Assembly: GCA_902761735.1 (NCBI GenBank)
Contig: CACWLL010000002.1
Location: forward strand, 124,001 to 188,000
Source: an uncultured bacterium
GTDB taxonomy: Bacteria; Cyanobacteriota; Vampirovibrionia; Gastranaerophilales; Gastranaerophilaceae
Reading direction: 5' to 3'
DNA: 64,000 nucleotides
The notes under the pieces were generated by a model that was not told the DNA's origin, ran no database searches, and saw only the letters and a list, made by a program, of their open reading frames with translations. Position numbers and translations under genes: made by a program. This document shows, piece by piece, positions 27,809-37,416 of the stretch (positions within the stretch are counted from its first letter, which is position 1; each line of letters begins with the position of its first letter).

Positions 27809-29800
27809 ATGTATTCTGCGGAAGATGAATTAAACTTGTCCGAAAACGCATTAAAAGTCCTTGAAAAAAGGTATTTAAAGCGTGATGAAAACGGAAATTG
27901 TACAGAAACCCCAAAAGATATGTTTATGCGTGTTGCCGGAACTATTGCCTCTGCTGAGTTAAAATACGGCAAAACGCAAGAAGAAGTCCAAAAGATTGCG
28001 GAAAAGTTTTATTCATGTATAACCCATCTTTATTTTATGCCAAACTCTCCTACATTAATGAATGCGGGTAGAGAACTCGGGCAATTGGCGGCGTGTTTTG
28101 TTTTGCCTGTTGAAGATTCTCTTGTCGGTATATTTGAAACCATAAAAAATACTGCTTTAATCCACCAATCCGGCGGAGGAACCGGTTTTTCATTTTCCCG
28201 TTTAAGACCTAAAAACAGTGTCGTTCGTTCTACTATGGGGGTATCTTCGGGTCCTGTTTCTTTTATGGAAGTTTTTAATGCCGCAACAGAGGCCGTAAAG
28301 CAGGGCGGCACAAGGCGTGGTGCTAATATGGGTATTCTTAGAGTAGACCATCCGGATATTTTGGACTTTATAAATTGCAAAAATGATAATAATAAATTAA
28401 ATAATTTCAATATTTCAGTTGCTATAACCGACAAATTTATGGATGCTTTGAAGAATGATACATATTATGACCTGATAAATCCTCAAAATAATCAGGTTTC
28501 CGGACAATTAAAAGCAAAAGATGTTTTTGATTTAATTGTTGATGGTGCTTGGCGAAACGGGGAGCCGGGGATTGTGTTTATTGACAAGATGAATGAAGAT
28601 AACCCGACACCTTTAATCGGGCAAATAGAGTCAACTAATCCGTGCGGAGAAGTTCCGTTATTACCATATGAGGCATGTAATTTAGGCTCAATAAATTTAG
28701 GCTTAATGGTCGATGAAGATAACGGCGGGGTAAATATTAATTGGGAAAGACTTGCTGATGTAACTAAGACAGCTATAAGATTTTTGGATAATGTAATCGA
28801 GGTAAATAATTATCCTCTGCCTCAGATTGCACAAATGGTAGGAAATAATCGAAAGATAGGACTTGGTGTAATGGGTTGGGCAGATATGCTTATGAAACTC
28901 GGTGTATCTTATGCGTCTGAAGTGGGTGAACATATTGCCGCTCAAGTAATGGAGTTTATTGACTATGCTTCAAAAAAAGAATCTGTTGAATTGGCTAAGG
29001 AACGCGGGCGATTTAATAATTTTTGGGGCAGTGTCTATGATGGTAAAAATTATCTGTATAAGAAATATTGCGGAAAATCTGCCGGTTTAATCAGTGATGA
29101 GATGTGGGCGGACTTGGATAAAGAAATTGAACAATATGGTATAAGAAACGCAACTACAACTTGTATTGCACCTACGGGTACAATTTCAATGATTGCAGGT
29201 GCTTCCTGTGGAATAGAGCCTGTATTCGGACTTGTATATTCAAGGTTGATTCTGGATAATACAAGGATGCTTGAAGTTAATCCTATATTCAAAAAATATA
29301 TGCTGAGTCATAATTTGTATAGTGATGAATTGATGGAAAAAATATCAGAGAGTGGTTCAGTTGCTCATATTGAAGAACTTTCGGAAGATGTTAAAAATAT
29401 TTTTGCAACGGCTCATGATATAACACCGTACAGGCATGTAAAAATGCAAGCAGCGTTTCAATTACATACCGATAATGCCGTATCTAAGACAGTAAATTTT
29501 GTCGAAAGTGCCACTCACGAAGATATAAAAAACACTTATATATTGGCGTATGAAAACAATCTTAAAGGAATTACGGTATATAGAAACAATTCCCGTCAAT
29601 TCCAGCCAATGAATTTGGAGGTAAAAAAAGAATCCCCTGAAAAAACGGACATCAAACTGTCTTTGTCAAAAAATAATTCTAAAACATGCGATTATACAGA
29701 AGAAGTTAAAAAAGTTGTATGTCCGGAATGCGGAAATACTATAAAAATGGCGGAAGGTTGTTTTATCTGTCCTGCCTGTGGGCATTCCGGTTGTTCATAA
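27809..29800 (+). CDS. nrdJ: Adenosylcobalamin-dependent (class II) ribonucleotide reductase
   Basis: Makes deoxyribonucleotides using B12 as radical source, with or without oxygen. The 663 residues show PNSPTLMNAG, the first redox Cys in LAACFVLPV, QSGGGTGFSFSRLRP, the NPCGE motif (Asn, radical Cys, Glu), the second redox Cys in YEACNLGSINL, and PTGTISMIAG. The C-terminal zinc-ribbon-like tail reads CPECG ... CPACG ... GC. No N-terminal ATP cone is visible, and the protein is on the short side for the family. CGGAGG precedes the ATG. It is the only RNR in the window and implies a cobalamin supply. Confidence 0.96.
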   Translation: MYSAEDELNLSENALKVLEKRYLKRDENGNCTETPKDMFMRVAGTIASAELKYGKTQEEVQKIAEKFYSCITHLYFMPNSPTLMNAGRELGQLAACFVLPVEDSLVGIFETIKNTALIHQSGGGTGFSFSRLRPKNSVVRSTMGVSSGPVSFMEVFNAATEAVKQGGTRRGANMGILRVDHPDILDFINCKNDNNKLNNFNISVAITDKFMDALKNDTYYDLINPQNNQVSGQLKAKDVFDLIVDGAWRNGEPGIVFIDKMNEDNPTPLIGQIESTNPCGEVPLLPYEACNLGSINLGLMVDEDNGGVNINWERLADVTKTAIRFLDNVIEVNNYPLPQIAQMVGNNRKIGLGVMGWADMLMKLGVSYASEVGEHIAAQVMEFIDYASKKESVELAKERGRFNNFWGSVYDGKNYLYKKYCGKSAGLISDEMWADLDKEIEQYGIRNATTTCIAPTGTISMIAGASCGIEPVFGLVYSRLILDNTRMLEVNPIFKKYMLSHNLYSDELMEKISESGSVAHIEELSEDVKNIFATAHDITPYRHVKMQAAFQLHTDNAVSKTVNFVESATHEDIKNTYILAYENNLKGITVYRNNSRQFQPMNLEVKKESPEKTDIKLSLSKNNSKTCDYTEEVKKVVCPECGNTIKMAEGCFICPACGHSGCS

Positions 29801-29853
29801 AGTATTGATACCTGCGTGTATCAAGCTAACATAAGGGAGAGAGAAGCTTGGGG

Positions 29854-29890
29854 CGCTGCGATAAATATTTATCGCAGCGTTTCTCTTTTT
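29854..29890 (+). terminator. nrdJ terminator
   Basis: CGCTGCGATAAA and TTTATCGCAGCG face each other around a very short AT loop and are followed by TTTCTCTTTTT. The T-run merges into the -10 region of the next gene. Confidence 0.85.
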
Positions 29891-29900
29891 ATGATAAAAT
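29890..29900 (+). promoter_or_regulatory. Extended -10 of the glycosyltransferase gene, leaderless
   Basis: TATGATAAAAT at 29890-29900, then six bases TCAGAT, then the ATG at 29907. No ribosome-binding site is present. Confidence 0.65.
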
Positions 29901-29906
29901 TCAGAT

Positions 29907-30713
29907 ATGGAAGTTTCGGTTATTATAACAAGCTATAATTATGAACAGTACATTAAAGAGGCAATTGAATCTGTATTAAATCAGACTTTTCAAGATTATG
30001 AACTTATAATAATTGATGATGCCTCAACTGATAACAGTTACGAAATCATTTTGGAATACGCAAGGCAAAATGATAAAATAAAAGTCATAAAGAATGAAAA
30101 AAATCAAGGGTTAAGCTCTTCTTTGCAGTCTGCCGTATTGTCTGCAAGCGGAAATTGGATTGCCGTGTTAGAAAGTGATGATGTATGGGATTTGAATTAC
30201 TTGGAAAAAAAGATAAATATTTCAAAGCAATACCCTCAAGTGAGCTTTATATATAATAACGTAGATTTTATCGGCGAAAATATTTCGGAGATTAATCAAA
30301 AATATTCCGAATTAATTTTGGGAAACAGTAAAAGGCAATATCCTAAAAATATGTTTTATGATTTCGGGTATGAAAATCCTGTTTTAACAATGTCATCGGT
30401 ACTTATAAAACGAGAAATATTTAATGATATTGATTTTAAAACCCCGATAGACAGCCTTTTGGATTGGTATTTGTATATTCAAATTGCAAGAAAATCTGAT
30501 TTTTATTACATTGATGAAAAACTTACAAAATGGCGTCAGCACAAAACCAGTTATATTAATGCAAATAAGAAAATCAAGTTTAAATTTGCTAATATATGTG
30601 CTTATATCCACATTTTTAAATCAGAGCCATTTAATATTAAACTTCTGATTTATATGATATATTCAACGATATTGATGTGTAAAAAACGAATAATACATTA
30701 TTTTGTTAAATAA
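29907..30713 (+). CDS. Family 2 glycosyltransferase
   Basis: A 268-residue GT-A fold enzyme that transfers a nucleotide-activated sugar, probably onto a surface glycan or lipid carrier. The N-terminal motifs are VSVIITSYNYEQYI, IDDASTDNS and the metal-binding LESDDVWD; the acceptor side includes DWYLYIQIARKS. No membrane anchor is clear, although the last ~40 residues are hydrophobic/basic and could lie on the membrane. The donor and acceptor are unknown. The mRNA is probably leaderless. It is not in an obvious glycan cluster; ftsH follows with its own promoter. Confidence 0.9.
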   Translation: MEVSVIITSYNYEQYIKEAIESVLNQTFQDYELIIIDDASTDNSYEIILEYARQNDKIKVIKNEKNQGLSSSLQSAVLSASGNWIAVLESDDVWDLNYLEKKINISKQYPQVSFIYNNVDFIGENISEINQKYSELILGNSKRQYPKNMFYDFGYENPVLTMSSVLIKREIFNDIDFKTPIDSLLDWYLYIQIARKSDFYYIDEKLTKWRQHKTSYINANKKIKFKFANICAYIHIFKSEPFNIKLLIYMIYSTILMCKKRIIHYFVK

Positions 30714-30721
30714 TTATTACC

Positions 30722-30750
30722 TTGCATGATACTATTATTTAATATATAAT
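30722..30750 (+). promoter_or_regulatory. ftsH promoter
   Basis: TTGCAT (30722-30727), a 17-nt spacer, and TATAAT (30745-30750), 36 nt before the ATG. The spacing fits the housekeeping sigma factor. Confidence 0.75.
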
Positions 30751-30786
30751 ATGGTTGTTATAAGAAGATTTAATGAGGGATAATTA

Positions 30787-32679
30787 ATGAATAAAAATCA
30801 ATCTGCAGGGATGTATATAGTCTTAGCGATAATAGCTATGGTATTTATATCTTCTGTTTTTATGTCAGGTCCGACAACAACGACTACGGAACTTTCTTAT
30901 TCGGATTTTTTACAGCGTTTGGATAAAGGTGAATTTAAGAAAATAGAAAAAGCCGAAGAATATTTGATTGCTGTTCCTAAAAATCAGCCAAAACAGGAAG
31001 AAGCCGCAAAGAAAGATGACCTTCCTGCTACTCCGTTTGTTGTTGACAGAAAACCTCCGCAGGTTCAATATAAAGTTTTGACCCCGAAAGACGATAGTCT
31101 TATGGGTAAGTTGGAAAAAGCAAATGTCGATTTGTCTGTTAAAAAACCGTCAGAATCTGCACAGGTGTTAGGTTTATTAGGTAGTGCATTATTGCCTTTA
31201 TTCCTTATAATTTTTCTTGTAATACTTGCTAAAAGTATTCAAGCCGGTGGTTCTCAGGCAATGAGTTTTGGAAAAAGCAAAGCTAAAATGATGCTTGACA
31301 GCAAGGTAAAAACTACATTTAAAGATGTTGCTGGTATTGATGAAGAAAAGAAAGAGTTAGAAGAAATTGTTGATTTTCTCAAAAACGGTGAGAAATATAT
31401 TAAGCTTGGAGCAAGGATTCCAAAAGGGGTGTTGCTTGTTGGTCCTCCGGGTACAGGTAAAACCTTAATGGCAAAGGCAGTTGCAGGTGAGGCGGGTGTT
31501 CCGTTTTTCTCAATAAGCGGTTCCGATTTCGTTGAGATGTTTGTTGGTGTTGGTGCAAGTCGTGTTCGTGATTTGTTTGAACAAGCTAAAAAACATCAGC
31601 CTTGTATAATATTTATTGATGAAATAGATGCAGTCGGGCGTCAGCGTGGTGCCGGTTTAGGTGGCGGACATGATGAAAGAGAGCAGACTCTTAACCAGTT
31701 GCTTGTTGAAATGGACGGGTTTGATGAAAACACGAATATTATCGTAATTGCGGCAACTAACCGTCCTGACATTTTGGATAATGCTCTTTTAAGACCGGGA
31801 AGATTTGACAGACAAATTTATATCAATGCTCCTGATGTGAAAGGACGTGAGGCAATATTAAAAGTTCATGCAAAAAATAAGCAGCTTGATGAAGATGTTG
31901 ATTTAAAGGTTTTGGCAAAACGTACTCCGGGATTTACCGGTGCGGATTTGCAGAATTTATTAAATGAGTCGGCATTATTGGCTGCACGCAACAATAAAAC
32001 CAAAATATCCATGGATGATGTTGATAACTCAATTGATAGAGTTATAGCAGGTGTTGAAAAGAAGAGTAAAGTTTTAACCGATGAGGATAAAGAGCTTACT
32101 TCATATCATGAAGTCGGTCATGCATTAATTGATAAATTATTAAAAGATGCAAATGAATTGCACAAAGTTTCAATTATTCCTCGTGGTATGGCGCTTGGTG
32201 TTACGTGGACCAGACCAAAGGATGAGAAAGTACATGTAAGTAAAGCTAAGTTGTTGGCAAAAATTACCGTATCTTTAGGCGGTCGTGCCGCAGAAGAAAT
32301 TGTTTACGGTATAGACAGAGTTTCTACGGGTGCCTCTCAAGATTTAATCAATGTTACAAATACTGCAAGAAAAATGGTTACAGCTTGGGGTATGTCTGAA
32401 AAATTGGGTAATATGGCATACGGGAAAAATGAAGACAATGTATTTATGGGACGTGATTTTGGGCATCAGAGAGATTACTCCGAACAAGTCGCATTTGAAA
32501 TTGATTCAGAAATCAGAAAGATTGTCGAAGAAAGATATGAACTTGCAAAACAATTATTAAGAGATAATCGTGATATGCTTGAAGCTATTTCAAGAGAACT
32601 TCTTGAAAAAGAAACTATTGATGAGAAAGAATTTGAAGAAATTATGAATAGAGTTAAAAGTGAAAGAAACAACGCTTAA
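30787..32679 (+). CDS. ftsH: ATP-dependent zinc metalloprotease FtsH
   Basis: An inner-membrane AAA+ protease that degrades membrane and regulatory proteins. The 630 residues have two membrane spans (about residues 8-27 and 120-140) with a periplasmic segment between them. Walker A is GPPGTGKT, Walker [10 protein letters not shown], then the second region of homology (RPGRFDRQ). The zinc site is HEVGH with a downstream Glu/Asp. Length is normal. The end overlaps the next gene (acsD-like) by 20 nt, so the CFeSP genes are probably translated from the ftsH mRNA. Confidence 0.97.
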   Translation: MNKNQSAGMYIVLAIIAMVFISSVFMSGPTTTTTELSYSDFLQRLDKGEFKKIEKAEEYLIAVPKNQPKQEEAAKKDDLPATPFVVDRKPPQVQYKVLTPKDDSLMGKLEKANVDLSVKKPSESAQVLGLLGSALLPLFLIIFLVILAKSIQAGGSQAMSFGKSKAKMMLDSKVKTTFKDVAGIDEEKKELEEIVDFLKNGEKYIKLGARIPKGVLLVGPPGTGKTLMAKAVAGEAGVPFFSISGSDFVEMFVGVGASRVRDLFEQAKKHQPCIIFIDEIDAVGRQRGAGLGGGHDEREQTLNQLLVEMDGFDENTNIIVIAATNRPDILDNALLRPGRFDRQIYINAPDVKGREAILKVHAKNKQLDEDVDLKVLAKRTPGFTGADLQNLLNESALLAARNNKTKISMDDVDNSIDRVIAGVEKKSKVLTDEDKELTSYHEVGHALIDKLLKDANELHKVSIIPRGMALGVTWTRPKDEKVHVSKAKLLAKITVSLGGRAAEEIVYGIDRVSTGASQDLINVTNTARKMVTAWGMSEKLGNMAYGKNEDNVFMGRDFGHQRDYSEQVAFEIDSEIRKIVEERYELAKQLLRDNRDMLEAISRELLEKETIDEKEFEEIMNRVKSERNNA

Positions 32680-33511
32680 TTCAATAAGAAAAATCAAATT
32701 TCAAAATTTAGAAATCGGGGGAGAAGATTCTTTCCCGATTTTAAATCCTGTATACGTTTTAGATGTGCCGATTTTTAATACAGATTCTATATTTAGTATT
32801 GCAAAAAATTTTTATGGTTCAAATGATTTAAAAGAAATTATAACGAAAGCTCAAATCAGTGATTGTGATATTTTAGGTTTAAAATTTAATATAGAAAAAT
32901 CAGAACAAATTTCTGTTGTAATTGAACTTTTTAAGGATTTACTTCCTGACTTAACAAAACCTTTAATGTTGTCAGGTTCGGGCAAGGATGAAATAGATAG
33001 TGTTTTATTGCCTAAATTAATAGAAAATAGTGACAGACGAGTCATTCTAAACAGTGTCAATGAAAATACGTATAAAGATATCATTCCTTATGTAATTAAA
33101 GGTAATCACATTGTGGTATTAAAGAGCCCTATTGATATAAATTTAGCGAAAGAATTAAATATTTTATCGGCTGATATGGGACTTAGTTTAGATAATATGA
33201 TAATAGATACCGACATAGGCGGATTGGGATACGGATTGGAATACGGTTACAGTATAATGGAAAAAATAAAGCTTGAAGGGTTAAAAGGGGATAAATACCT
33301 AAATATGCCTATTATAAGTTTTGGTTGCGGGGAGTCATTGAAAACGAAAGAAGCTAAAACTGACGGTTATTCTTCAAGTTGGGGAACATTGGAAGATAGA
33401 GCGAGATTTTTTGAACTAGCTGCAGCATCTTCAATTAAAGCTTGCGGGGCAGATATCATTGTTATGAATTATCCGCCTAATATATCTGTAATGAAAGAGC
33501 CGGAGGTATAA
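32660..33511 (+). CDS. acsD: Corrinoid iron-sulfur protein, small subunit (AcsD/CdhD-like)
   Basis: CFeSP carries a methyl group on cobalamin between methyltetrahydrofolate and acetyl-CoA synthase in the Wood-Ljungdahl pathway. This 283-residue protein has the TIM-barrel delta-subunit signatures: VGGE-like [10 protein letters not shown] near the start, [13 protein letters not shown] at about 188-200, a [11 protein letters not shown] strand and the [14 protein letters not shown] helix. It is shorter than usual (family about 310-325). The best start is GTG at 32660, inside the end of ftsH. The TAATG junction couples it to the large subunit. No acsA, acsB or acsE lies in the window. Confidence 0.82.
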   Translation: MKETTLNSIRKIKFQNLEIGGEDSFPILNPVYVLDVPIFNTDSIFSIAKNFYGSNDLKEIITKAQISDCDILGLKFNIEKSEQISVVIELFKDLLPDLTKPLMLSGSGKDEIDSVLLPKLIENSDRRVILNSVNENTYKDIIPYVIKGNHIVVLKSPIDINLAKELNILSADMGLSLDNMIIDTDIGGLGYGLEYGYSIMEKIKLEGLKGDKYLNMPIISFGCGESLKTKEAKTDGYSSSWGTLEDRARFFELAAASSIKACGADIIVMNYPPNISVMKEPEV

Positions 33512-34647
33512 TGGTATTATCCGGATTGCAAATTTTTAAATATCTTCCTGCCGCAAAAAAAACAGAAAATTCAAATTGTAAAAAATGTGGGAATCCTACT
33601 TGTATGGCGTATGCTATGAAATTGTCTAAAGGTCAGGCGGAATTAAGTGCGTGTCCTTATATTCCCGATGTATTAAAGTCAGAATTGGCATATTCAAGTA
33701 AACAGCCGCAAAAAACCATAGATATTAACGGTTTAAAAGTTGGTGGCGAAAATGTTTTGTATCGTCATGAAAAAACTTTTGTTAATAAAACCGCTATTGC
33801 TGTTATGATTGATACAGATGAACCGGATTGGAAAGATGATTTAATACGAGCAGAAAAATTTGAAATTAGCAGAGTTAATGAAACAATGCATGTTGATTTA
33901 GTGGTATTTAAAGGTAAAATTTTGCCTGAAACATGTATTAATTCAATTAAATATGAAGATTTTAAAAATTTAGATTTGCAAATTATTGAGGATACTGATT
34001 TTAAAAATGTCGCAGAACAGCTTATTAAAACGAGAACAATTGCGATAACAGAAAAAAAAGAAGAATATTCAAAGCCGACGGTTGTACATTTTACGGATTT
34101 TTCAGACTTGGAGTCGGTTTGTGCAAAAGCTGCATTTTATATATGTAAATATGCAAATATGTTGCTCTTTGATGGCTTCGATGAAGCGCTTTTTTCGACA
34201 CTTATGACGCTAAGACAAAATATATTTACCGACCCTCAAAAACCGCTTCAAGTTGAGGCAAAAGTATATGAGTTTAATAATCCTGATGAAAATTCTTTAA
34301 TCTTTATGACTACAAATTTTGCATTAACATTTTTTGCGGTTGCAAACGAGCTGGAAAATTTACCTGTTCCGTCATATTTGATTGTGACACCGTCGGATGG
34401 TATGAGTGTTTTAACAGCCTGGTCTGCTGAAAAATTTACTGCAAGAATGGTTGCTAATACTCTTAAAAAATGGGATTTTTCATCAAAAGTAAAAAATCGC
34501 ACTATAATTATTCCCGGTTTGCTTGCGCATATGAAGGATGAGTTGGAAGAAGAAATAAAAGATTTTAATATTATGGTTGGTACGGTAGATGCCTACACAA
34601 TTTCTGATTTTGTAAAAAATTTGTCTGATGATAAATCTTTAGAATAA
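33511..34647 (+). CDS. acsC: Corrinoid iron-sulfur protein, large subunit (AcsC/CdhE-like)
   Basis: Partner of the preceding gene. The N-terminal 4Fe-4S motif is intact (Cys23, Cys26, Cys31, Cys48: NCKKCGNPTC ... LSACP), followed by the family block VGGENVLYRHEKTF. The C-terminal corrinoid-binding domain is also recognisable (DGMSVLTAWSAEKF, IIIPGLLAHMKDELEEE). At 378 residues it is about 65-70 shorter than typical AcsC (near 445). The missing length falls in the central TIM barrel, whose sequence is poorly conserved here. The iron-sulfur and B12 ends look functional, while methyltransferase or ACS docking may have changed. The start overlaps acsD by one base. Confidence 0.85.
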   Translation: MVLSGLQIFKYLPAAKKTENSNCKKCGNPTCMAYAMKLSKGQAELSACPYIPDVLKSELAYSSKQPQKTIDINGLKVGGENVLYRHEKTFVNKTAIAVMIDTDEPDWKDDLIRAEKFEISRVNETMHVDLVVFKGKILPETCINSIKYEDFKNLDLQIIEDTDFKNVAEQLIKTRTIAITEKKEEYSKPTVVHFTDFSDLESVCAKAAFYICKYANMLLFDGFDEALFSTLMTLRQNIFTDPQKPLQVEAKVYEFNNPDENSLIFMTTNFALTFFAVANELENLPVPSYLIVTPSDGMSVLTAWSAEKFTARMVANTLKKWDFSSKVKNRTIIIPGLLAHMKDELEEEIKDFNIMVGTVDAYTISDFVKNLSDDKSLE

Positions 34648-34747
34648 TTATTTTAATTGTAATAGGGCAAATAAAATTATTTACATGTTTTATAATAATT
34701 GATTAAATCTCTAAAATCTGATACAATTCAACAAAAAGGAGTAAAAT

Positions 34748-34894
34748 ATGACTGATATTAAAATAAAAGAAATTTTAGATAATATTGATAATGATGCAAA
34801 AAAACATAAAGTCATATTTTCTGATTCTAAAAATAATGAAGTTGAAATTTTATTTGAGGGTTCAGGTAAAATTAAAGAGACAGTTGAAGTGTAA
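34748..34894 (+). CDS. Possible 48-residue acidic protein
   Basis: A short frame with a strong AAGGAG 7 nt before its ATG: MTDIKIKEILDNIDNDAKKH, then a beta-like end VEILFEGSGKIKE. No family is recognised. It lies between the CFeSP pair and the DAHP synthase gene, on the same strand. The good ribosome-binding site and typical composition support coding. Confidence 0.5.
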   Translation: MTDIKIKEILDNIDNDAKKHKVIFSDSKNNEVEILFEGSGKIKETVEV

Positions 34895-34974
34895 ATTATA
34901 TATAATTTGTAACGGTTATATGTTTATGTTATGCTCCATTGTATATTTAATACAAAACACAGGAGATTATTAAG

Positions 34975-35988
34975 ATGATTATCATTATGGAAACCAATTC
35001 CACAAGAGAGCAATCTCAGCGTGTTATTGATTTTTTAGAAAATAACGGATTTAAAGTAAGATATAATATAGGTGAAGTTCACACAGTAATAGATGCCCTC
35101 GGGGATAAAACGACAATTACTCCGGGCAGAATAGCTGCATTTGACGGGGTTAAGGAAGTTAAAATAATCCGTGAACCTTTCAGATTAGCATCTCGCGACA
35201 GGAAAACAGAAGATACTGTTATTGAGTTCAAAAATGGCGTAAAGGTAGGCGGAAAAAATAAGCCGATTGTTATTGCAGGACCATGTTCCGTTGAAGACAG
35301 CTATGATGCTTTATTAGAAATTGCAACTGCAGTGAAAGAGGCAGGTGGAGAATTTTTAAGGGGCGGAGCTTTTAAACCGAGAACTTCTCCATATGATTTT
35401 CAAGGTTACGAAGAAAAAGCTTTAAAATATTTAAAATCTGCAAGTGAGGCAACGGGTTTGCTTACTGTTAGCGAAATTATGGACGCAACAGAATTACCGC
35501 TAATGGCGGATTATATTGATGTATTGCAAATTGGTGCAAGGAATATGCAAAATTTTAAACTTCTTAAGGCTGTTGGGCAAACTAACAAACCGGTAATATT
35601 GAAGCGTGGACTTGCAAGTACCATTAGAGAGTTTTTGCTTGCTGCTGAGCATATTATGTATAACGGAAACAGTCAGGTAATACTGTGTGAACGTGGTATA
35701 AGGAGTTTTGACAGCGATTTTACAAGAAATGTAATGGATATTGCGTCAATTCCTGTTATCAAAAAGTATTCACACTTACCGATAATCGTTGACCCAAGTC
35801 ATGGTACGGGGCAAAGATATTTGATTGAACCTATGGCAAAAGCAGGATTGGTTGTTGGTGCAGCAGGTGTTATGATAGAAGTTCATAATGACCCTGAAAA
35901 CGCTCTATCTGACGGCAAACAAAGCTTACCAATTCCTATGTTCAAAGATATTATGAAAGATTTGAACAGATTTATGGAAATTTTGTAA
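34975..35988 (+). CDS. aroF: 3-deoxy-7-phosphoheptulonate (DAHP) synthase, type I-beta
   Basis: First step of the shikimate pathway (PEP + erythrose-4-phosphate). The 337 residues have an N-terminal ferredoxin-like regulatory domain (about 1-70), then the KDO8P-like barrel: VIAGPCSVED, RGGAFKPRTSPYDFQG, ILKRG and DPSHGTGQR. This I-beta-FL layout is as in Thermotoga, where the extra domain gives feedback control. AGGAG lies upstream of the ATG at 34975. aroE and pheA of the same pathway are elsewhere in the window, so the pathway is not an operon. Confidence 0.95.
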   Translation: MIIIMETNSTREQSQRVIDFLENNGFKVRYNIGEVHTVIDALGDKTTITPGRIAAFDGVKEVKIIREPFRLASRDRKTEDTVIEFKNGVKVGGKNKPIVIAGPCSVEDSYDALLEIATAVKEAGGEFLRGGAFKPRTSPYDFQGYEEKALKYLKSASEATGLLTVSEIMDATELPLMADYIDVLQIGARNMQNFKLLKAVGQTNKPVILKRGLASTIREFLLAAEHIMYNGNSQVILCERGIRSFDSDFTRNVMDIASIPVIKKYSHLPIIVDPSHGTGQRYLIEPMAKAGLVVGAAGVMIEVHNDPENALSDGKQSLPIPMFKDIMKDLNRFMEIL

Positions 35989-36101
35989 AAATAAAAGATA
36001 TATACATCATTAGTATGGTTAAATAAATATTATATATTGACTGATTTTATTTCCCATGGTACACTTGCGGTATAAGTAAATATATCCTAGGAGTGCATAG
36101 T

Positions 36102-36725
36102 ATGAAGAAATTTTTAATAGGTTTAACCGCAGTTATAGCGCTGTCAGCTGGGCAGTCAGTGTTAGCAAAAAATGTACCGGTAACGGCTATTACACCGTTC
36201 AATAGTGCAAATCCTCCTGCTGAAATTGCGTTAAGAATTAACAGTAATATTCAAGTAACCGATGATATTGTTTTATTTGAAGGTTATACTGTAAAAGGTA
36301 AAATGGTGTTGCAGAACGGAGCTTTAGCTTTTGTTCCTTACAGTTTTATAAATGTTCACAATGAAGAAGGTAGTTTTGACCCGCAAACATATGGTATTCT
36401 TGAAGGTTATGTAAACAACGGTGTTGTAACAAAACTTCCTCAAGGTGCAAATTTGTCAATAAATCCAGGACAAATGTTCATTTTGAATTTCAAAGATGTT
36501 ATTCCAAAGCAGGTTGATATGCCTCAAAATGTTACAGAAACACCGACAAATTTGGTAATTGATGCAACAACACCGGAAACGATTGAATCTCAAAGACCTT
36601 TTGCAAGAAGATTGCCGGGACTTCCAATTACGGATGTTGGTACAATGGATGCTACTAACAGATATAATCCGGCTATGCCGCTTAATAATATTTTGAGAAA
36701 TCGTAACGGCGAATTTTTAAGATAA
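36102..36725 (+). CDS. Exported protein, paralogue of the next gene
   Basis: 207 residues with a clear signal peptide (MKKFLIGLTAVIALSAGQSVLA-K). The mature part begins VPVTAITPFNS. It includes LFEGYTVKGK, ALAFVPYSF and ends its core with SINPGQMFILNF. The same order of motifs occurs in the gene at 36809, so the two are tandem paralogues with a small all-beta domain. The function is unknown. The ATG at 36102 has AGGAG 8 nt upstream; a GTG 9 nt earlier is less suitable. The C-terminal 60 residues are Pro/Thr-rich and unlike the paralogue. Confidence 0.8.
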   Translation: MKKFLIGLTAVIALSAGQSVLAKNVPVTAITPFNSANPPAEIALRINSNIQVTDDIVLFEGYTVKGKMVLQNGALAFVPYSFINVHNEEGSFDPQTYGILEGYVNNGVVTKLPQGANLSINPGQMFILNFKDVIPKQVDMPQNVTETPTNLVIDATTPETIESQRPFARRLPGLPITDVGTMDATNRYNPAMPLNNILRNRNGEFLR

Positions 36726-36757
36726 TTGAAAATATTAAACATAAATAATATAATATG

Positions 36758-36787
36758 AACAGGTGCCATCAAATTGACACCTGTTTA
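36758..36787 (+). terminator. Terminator between the paired exported genes
   Basis: AACAGGTG-C-CA, loop, TG-A-CACCTGTT, then TATTAT. A 10-bp stem with one mismatch. Confidence 0.65.
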
Positions 36788-36808
36788 TTATAAGAGAGAG
36801 GTTTTATT

Positions 36809-37411
36809 ATGAAGTATTATTTTAAATTGATAATAGCGCTGATATTTATGGTAATTGTAATGCCTTCAGCGGCAAATGCGGATACGCTTAAAGTTGAGGC
36901 TTTAACGGAATTTTCCAGTGTCCAACCTGTTAAAACAATGCAAGTAAAACTTACCGAAAGTGTTTTATACGATGGGGTTAATCTTATTGAGGGGGATATT
37001 ATAACAGGAGAAATTGTTAAAGTTAGAGCACCTCAGAGATTAAAACGTAATGCAAGATTTTCTTTTATTCCGGAAAATTATAAAGGCATAGATGGTATGA
37101 CTCATAATTTCAAAGACAGATATGAAGGGAAATATGCTTTGCCGGTAGATAAGGGGCATATGGCTAAAAGTGCTGCTCTGGGTGTCGGAAGCTTTTTTGT
37201 AAAAGGGCTGTCTCTTGGAGTAAATGCTGTACAAGGAGCTGTTGAAAACGAAGAAGGTAATCGTTTAAAATCCGCAGGAAAAAATGTATATGAAAATTCG
37301 CCTCTGTCGTACGTTGAATCCGGTGAAGAACTGGTAATTAAAAAAGGTGATAAATTTTATTTGAAATTCGGTTTTGATGCTGATGAAGAAATGGATGAAA
37401 CGGAGAACTAA
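36809..37411 (+). CDS. Exported protein, paralogue of the previous gene
   Basis: 200 residues with a signal peptide (cleavage near ANA-D). Core motifs parallel those of 36102: VEALTEFSS, LIEGDIITGEI, ARFSFIP and IKKGDKFYLKF. It also has an inserted Gly/Ser/Ala-rich segment (AALGVGSFFVKGLSLG) that may touch a membrane. GAGAGG precedes the ATG. It is convergent with the AsmA-like gene, 5 nt apart. A periplasmic or outer-membrane role is inferred from the signal peptide only. Confidence 0.8.
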   Translation: MKYYFKLIIALIFMVIVMPSAANADTLKVEALTEFSSVQPVKTMQVKLTESVLYDGVNLIEGDIITGEIVKVRAPQRLKRNARFSFIPENYKGIDGMTHNFKDRYEGKYALPVDKGHMAKSAALGVGSFFVKGLSLGVNAVQGAVENEEGNRLKSAGKNVYENSPLSYVESGEELVIKKGDKFYLKFGFDADEEMDETEN

Positions 37412-37416
37412 TACTT

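Noticed and set aside
32660-34647. Complete acetyl-CoA pathway cluster
   Set aside because: Only the two corrinoid-protein subunits are present. Flanking genes are ftsH and DAHP synthase, with no CODH, ACS or methyltransferase.
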